DNA of 26,472 bases from Hyphomicrobium sp. Lineage in GTDB: Bacteria > Pseudomonadota > Alphaproteobacteria > Rhizobiales > Hyphomicrobiaceae. Made by a program: the position numbers and the translations under genes. Positions 23,923-26,472 of the stretch are shown piece after piece (within the stretch, counting starts at the first letter, position 1; every line of letters begins with the position of its first letter). The stretch spans positions 1-26,472 of the forward strand of contig JAUVPN010000001.1 of NCBI GenBank assembly GCA_030598645.1, written 5' to 3'. The notes under the pieces are model-generated. The model did no database searches, had not been told where the DNA came from, and saw only the letters and a program-made list of their open reading frames with translations.

Positions 23923-24855
23923 ATGATTATCAAGGTCTTGGGGTCTGCCGCAGGCGGCGGTTTCCCGCAATGGAACTGCAACTGCCACAACTGCGTCTCC
24001 GTCCGAGCCGGCACACCCGGTTTTAAAGCGCGTACGCAGTCTTCGCTCGCTATCAGTCGTGACGGCGAGAACTGGGCCCTTCTCAACGCATCACCTGATC
24101 TGCGTCAGCAGCTCAACCAAACACCTGAGCTGTGGGCCAATCCTAAGCACGGCCACCGCCATAGCCCCATCAAGGCCGCCGTGCTGACTAACGGCGACGT
24201 CGACCACATCATCGGGCTTATTAACCTCCGCGAGGCTCAACCTTTTTCCCTCTACGGTACCGATCGTGTGCTCGCTACGATTAATGCGAACTCAGTGTTT
24301 CAGGTGTTGGCTGAGCCGCGTGTGCCACGCGTTACTCTCCCCCTCAATCAGCCAATGCCACTCAAGGGCGCTGACGTCGACCTTGGGCTAACGGTGGAAG
24401 CGTTCCCGGTCCCGGGCAAAGTTGCACTCTATTTGGAGGACGCATCTGCTGGCGATGACTTCGGAACCGAGGAAGGCGACACCATCGGCCTCAGAGTTAC
24501 CGACCCTTCGACGCAGAAGAGCATTTTTTATATTCCTGGATGCGCCACCATCGACGAGCCGCTGGCAGCCCGCCTCAAGCGGGCCTCGATTGTCTTCTTC
24601 GACGGCACCCTCTTTACCGACGACGAGATGCTTCAACAGGGCTTGATGCCCAAAACGGGCACCCGCATGGGGCACATCAACATGTCAGGGCCTGAGGGAT
24701 CTATCGCCGCCTTCTCGAAACTGCAGGTCGGAAGGCTCATATATGTTCACATAAACAACTCTAACCCGGCGCTCGACGAGAATTCATCGGCGCGCAAGTC
24801 GATCGAGGGCGCAGGTTGGGAAGTTGGATACGACGGATTGGAGGTACGCCTATGA
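23923..24855 (+). CDS. pqqB: PqqB, PQQ biosynthesis metallo-beta-lactamase-fold protein
   Basis: This 310-residue member of the metallo-hydrolase superfamily is proposed to hydroxylate the tyrosine part of the cross-linked PQQ intermediate. Visible features: the N-terminal KVLGSAAGGGFPQWNCNCHNC, whose Cys residues (19, 21, 24) form the structural zinc site; D92 and H95 in NGDVDHIIGL, the reduced metal motif; DGTLFTDDE; and RMGHINMSGP. The length is normal. ATG 23923 has no strong ribosome site directly ahead, which fits lower expression than pqqA. It overlaps pqqC by 4 bp. Confidence 0.97.
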   Translation: MIIKVLGSAAGGGFPQWNCNCHNCVSVRAGTPGFKARTQSSLAISRDGENWALLNASPDLRQQLNQTPELWANPKHGHRHSPIKAAVLTNGDVDHIIGLINLREAQPFSLYGTDRVLATINANSVFQVLAEPRVPRVTLPLNQPMPLKGADVDLGLTVEAFPVPGKVALYLEDASAGDDFGTEEGDTIGLRVTDPSTQKSIFYIPGCATIDEPLAARLKRASIVFFDGTLFTDDEMLQQGLMPKTGTRMGHINMSGPEGSIAAFSKLQVGRLIYVHINNSNPALDENSSARKSIEGAGWEVGYDGLEVRL

Positions 24856-25628
24856 GCGAGCCAGTAAGCCTGGAGCGTGTCAGCACCGAGCGAAATACCG
24901 AAAAGCCAATGAGCGTTGCTGACTTCGAGGCAGCAATCCGGGCCGTCGGGGCAGAACGCTACCACGACAAGCATCCTTTCCATCACATGCTGCATGGGGG
25001 CAAGCTTAACAAAGCCCAGGTTCAGGCCTGGGCCCTCAATCGCTACTGCTACCAGTCAGCCGTCCCGCGCAAGGACGCCGCCCTCATCAGCCGCCTCCAC
25101 GACCGCGAATTGCGGCGCGAATGGCTGCACCGCGTGCACGATCACGACGGGCTTCCCCCTGACGAGCCGGGCGGCATTGAGCGTTGGTTGGTGCTAACTG
25201 ATGGTCTTGGGCTTGACCGCAGCTATGTGGTCTCCATGCGCGGTGCATTGCCTGCAACGCGCTTCGCCGTTGAGGCCTACGTAACGTTTGTTCGTGAGCA
25301 ACCCATCACAGTTGCGGTTGCCTCTTCCCTAACAGAACTCTTTGCTCCCAAGATCCATAAGGAGCGCATCGCGGGGATGCTTGAGAATTACGACTTCATT
25401 GATGATAAGGTGATGGCCTACTTCAAGCGCCGGTTGGCACAGGCACCGCGCGACGCCAATTTCGCGCTCAACTACGTCTTGGCAAACGCCAAAACGCGCG
25501 ACGAACAGGAAGCGTGCGTGGACGCGGTGCGGTTCAAATGTAATGTTCTTTGGGTGCAGCTCGACGCTTTGCAGCACGCCTACGTGGAGGGAAACATTCC
25601 ACCAGGCGCTTTTAGACCGGAGGCATAG
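24852..25628 (+). CDS. pqqC: PqqC, pyrroloquinoline-quinone synthase
   Basis: The enzyme is a cofactor-free oxidase that closes the ring and carries out the last oxidation steps to PQQ. The product has 258 residues, all-helical, from ATG 24852 with GGAGG eight bases upstream; an in-frame start at 24816 lies inside pqqB and is less likely. Active-site segments: YHDKHPFHHMLHGGKL, ALNRYCYQSAVPRKDA, RVHDHDG and SLTELFAPKIHKER, with the His, Arg and Tyr residues known to contact the substrate. The start overlaps the pqqB stop (ATGA), and pqqD begins one base after its stop. Confidence 0.97.
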   Translation: MSEPVSLERVSTERNTEKPMSVADFEAAIRAVGAERYHDKHPFHHMLHGGKLNKAQVQAWALNRYCYQSAVPRKDAALISRLHDRELRREWLHRVHDHDGLPPDEPGGIERWLVLTDGLGLDRSYVVSMRGALPATRFAVEAYVTFVREQPITVAVASSLTELFAPKIHKERIAGMLENYDFIDDKVMAYFKRRLAQAPRDANFALNYVLANAKTRDEQEACVDAVRFKCNVLWVQLDALQHAYVEGNIPPGAFRPEA

Positions 25629-25629
25629 A

Positions 25630-25932
25630 ATGGCCGAGGGTGTCCAGCGGGTCCGCTCCATCATTGACGCTGCTACGCAGCCTGCCGTTCCGCCACACAT
25701 CAAGTTGCGTCACGACGCAGCCCGTGGGCGCTGGATCATCCTTGCGCCAGAACGATTGTTTGATCCTGACGATGTCGCTGTCGAGGTTTTGAAGCTTTGT
25801 GATGGCGAACGCACGGTCGAAGACATCGCCGGACACTTGGCCAAAGAGTACAATGCTCCGATTGTGGAAATTCAAACGGACGTGATCGAAATGCTCCAAG
25901 ACCTCGCAGACAAGGGAGTGGTGAAGGCATGA
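25630..25932 (+). CDS. pqqD: PqqD, PqqA-binding chaperone
   Basis: This 100-residue peptide chaperone founded the RRE (RiPP recognition element) family. It binds PqqA and presents it to PqqE. ATG 25630 is set by GGAGG seven bases upstream, overlapping the end of pqqC; the frame is open further upstream but only inside pqqC. Family segments are HIKLRHDAARGRWIILAPER, the winged-helix part VEVLKLCDGERTVEDI, and VIEMLQDLADKGVV at the end. The N-terminal 20 residues are variable. It overlaps pqqE by 4 bp, matching the physical partnership of the two proteins. Confidence 0.96.
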   Translation: MAEGVQRVRSIIDAATQPAVPPHIKLRHDAARGRWIILAPERLFDPDDVAVEVLKLCDGERTVEDIAGHLAKEYNAPIVEIQTDVIEMLQDLADKGVVKA

Positions 25933-26472
25933 ACGAATATAGCCCCGCCCACATAAAAGAAACGGCGATGCCCTTGGGAGCCCGCCAGCCCGGCGAGGAG
26001 AACAGGGACAGCACTGAAATTGCCGATGAGGCCTGCGCACGCGCACCCATCGGCCTACTGGCTGAGCTTACGCACCGCTGCCCACTTCAGTGCCCCTATT
26101 GCTCAAACCCGGTTGAGCTCGAACGCGTCAACACCGAGTTGACGACAGAAGAGTGGCAGAGCGTGATGCGCCAAGCTGCTGAACTTGGCATTTTGCAGAT
26201 CCACCTGTCCGGCGGCGAGCCAACTGCTCGGCGCGACCTGGTAGACATCGTCAAGACCGCTGCCGATGCCGGCCTTTACACGAACCTCATCACTGCCGCC
26301 GTACTGCTCAAGCGCGAACAGCTTGAGCAGCTAAAAGAGGCGGGCCTGGACCACGTGCAAATTTCCATCCAGGACAGTGACGCGCGCCCTGAGAACGCGG
26401 ATCGCATCGGCGGCTACAAGGGCGGCAGCGCCAAAAAGAAAATTGTCGCCGGCTGGGTTCGTGAACTTGGCA
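25929..26472 (+). CDS. pqqE: PqqE, radical SAM PQQ synthase (partial, runs off the window)
   Basis: This radical SAM enzyme makes the carbon-carbon bond between Glu and Tyr of PqqA. Only the first 181 codons are in the window. The radical SAM cluster motif C51-x3-C55-x2-C58 (CPLQCPYC) is intact, followed by the SAM-contact strand IHLSGGEPTARRDL and QISIQDS. About 40 residues precede the core APIGLLAELTHRC; many PqqE proteins begin within about 10-15 residues of that core, so this N-terminus is long. ATG 25929 overlaps pqqD by 4 bp. An internal ATG at 25968 would give a shorter form but lacks the coupling. Confidence 0.96.
   Translation, partial: MNEYSPAHIKETAMPLGARQPGEENRDSTEIADEACARAPIGLLAELTHRCPLQCPYCSNPVELERVNTELTTEEWQSVMRQAAELGILQIHLSGGEPTARRDLVDIVKTAADAGLYTNLITAAVLLKREQLEQLKEAGLDHVQISIQDSDARPENADRIGGYKGGSAKKKIVAGWVRELG

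Noticed and set aside
1..26472. CRISPR arrays, insertion sequences, prophage or toxin-antitoxin modules
   Set aside because: No regularly spaced repeats, transposase, terminal inverted repeats or recognisable toxin-antitoxin pair was seen on either strand.

Overview
The window most likely comes from a methylotrophic alphaproteobacterium of the Hyphomicrobiales (Hyphomicrobium-like). This is an inference from three things: a pqqABCDE cluster, a complete assimilatory sulfate cluster of the APS-reductase type, and alphaproteobacterial-style small secreted proteins and an L,D-transpeptidase. No rRNA gene, transposase, integrase, CRISPR array or phage module was seen.

Region 1 (1 to about 5.4 kb) begins with a complete tRNA-Arg(UCU). 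It continues with sparsely packed, mostly unrecognised genes: a four-helix membrane protein, a SAM-dependent methyltransferase, a 56-residue small protein, a secreted four-cysteine protein, a Thr/Pro-rich repeat protein anchored by two membrane helices, and a membrane protein with a helical cytoplasmic head. Gaps are long and by eye the base composition is less GC-rich than in the cys and pqq clusters. It reads as an accessory region beside a tRNA gene, but no integrase or repeated tRNA end proves an island.

Region 2 (5.4 to 13.7 kb) is a series of single genes: a GNAT acetyltransferase, a YkuD L,D-transpeptidase with a duplicated 46-residue segment and an Arg-rich tail, a small secreted acidic protein, an FMN-dependent alpha-hydroxy-acid oxidase divergent from an atypical SDR protein, a possible 27-residue membrane peptide, a double cold-shock-domain protein followed by a DUF192 protein, and glyoxalase I.

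Region 3 (13.7 to 23.1 kb) is the assimilatory sulfate cluster, in two converging arms. The plus arm is cysH-cysD-cysN-tauE/safE: sulfate to APS, APS to sulfite, and a membrane transporter. The minus arm is cysG-cysJ-cysI: siroheme synthesis and NADPH-sulfite reductase. The arms meet with 10 bp between stop codons. CysH carries the CC...CxxC cluster cysteines of APS reductases, CysN ends without an APS-kinase domain, and no cysC is present, so the route appears to run through APS and not PAPS.

Region 4 (23.1 kb to the end) is the PQQ biosynthesis operon. It holds the 29-residue precursor pqqA, a strong hairpin, then pqqB, pqqC, pqqD and pqqE packed with 4-bp overlaps or a 1-bp gap. pqqE runs off the right edge. 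PQQ would serve periplasmic quinoprotein dehydrogenases such as methanol dehydrogenase, none of which lie in the window.

No clearly new multi-gene system was found. The best leads are the SDR lacking both catalytic Ser and Tyr, the terminator-like hairpin at the start of the DUF192 gene, and the orphan proteins of region 1.
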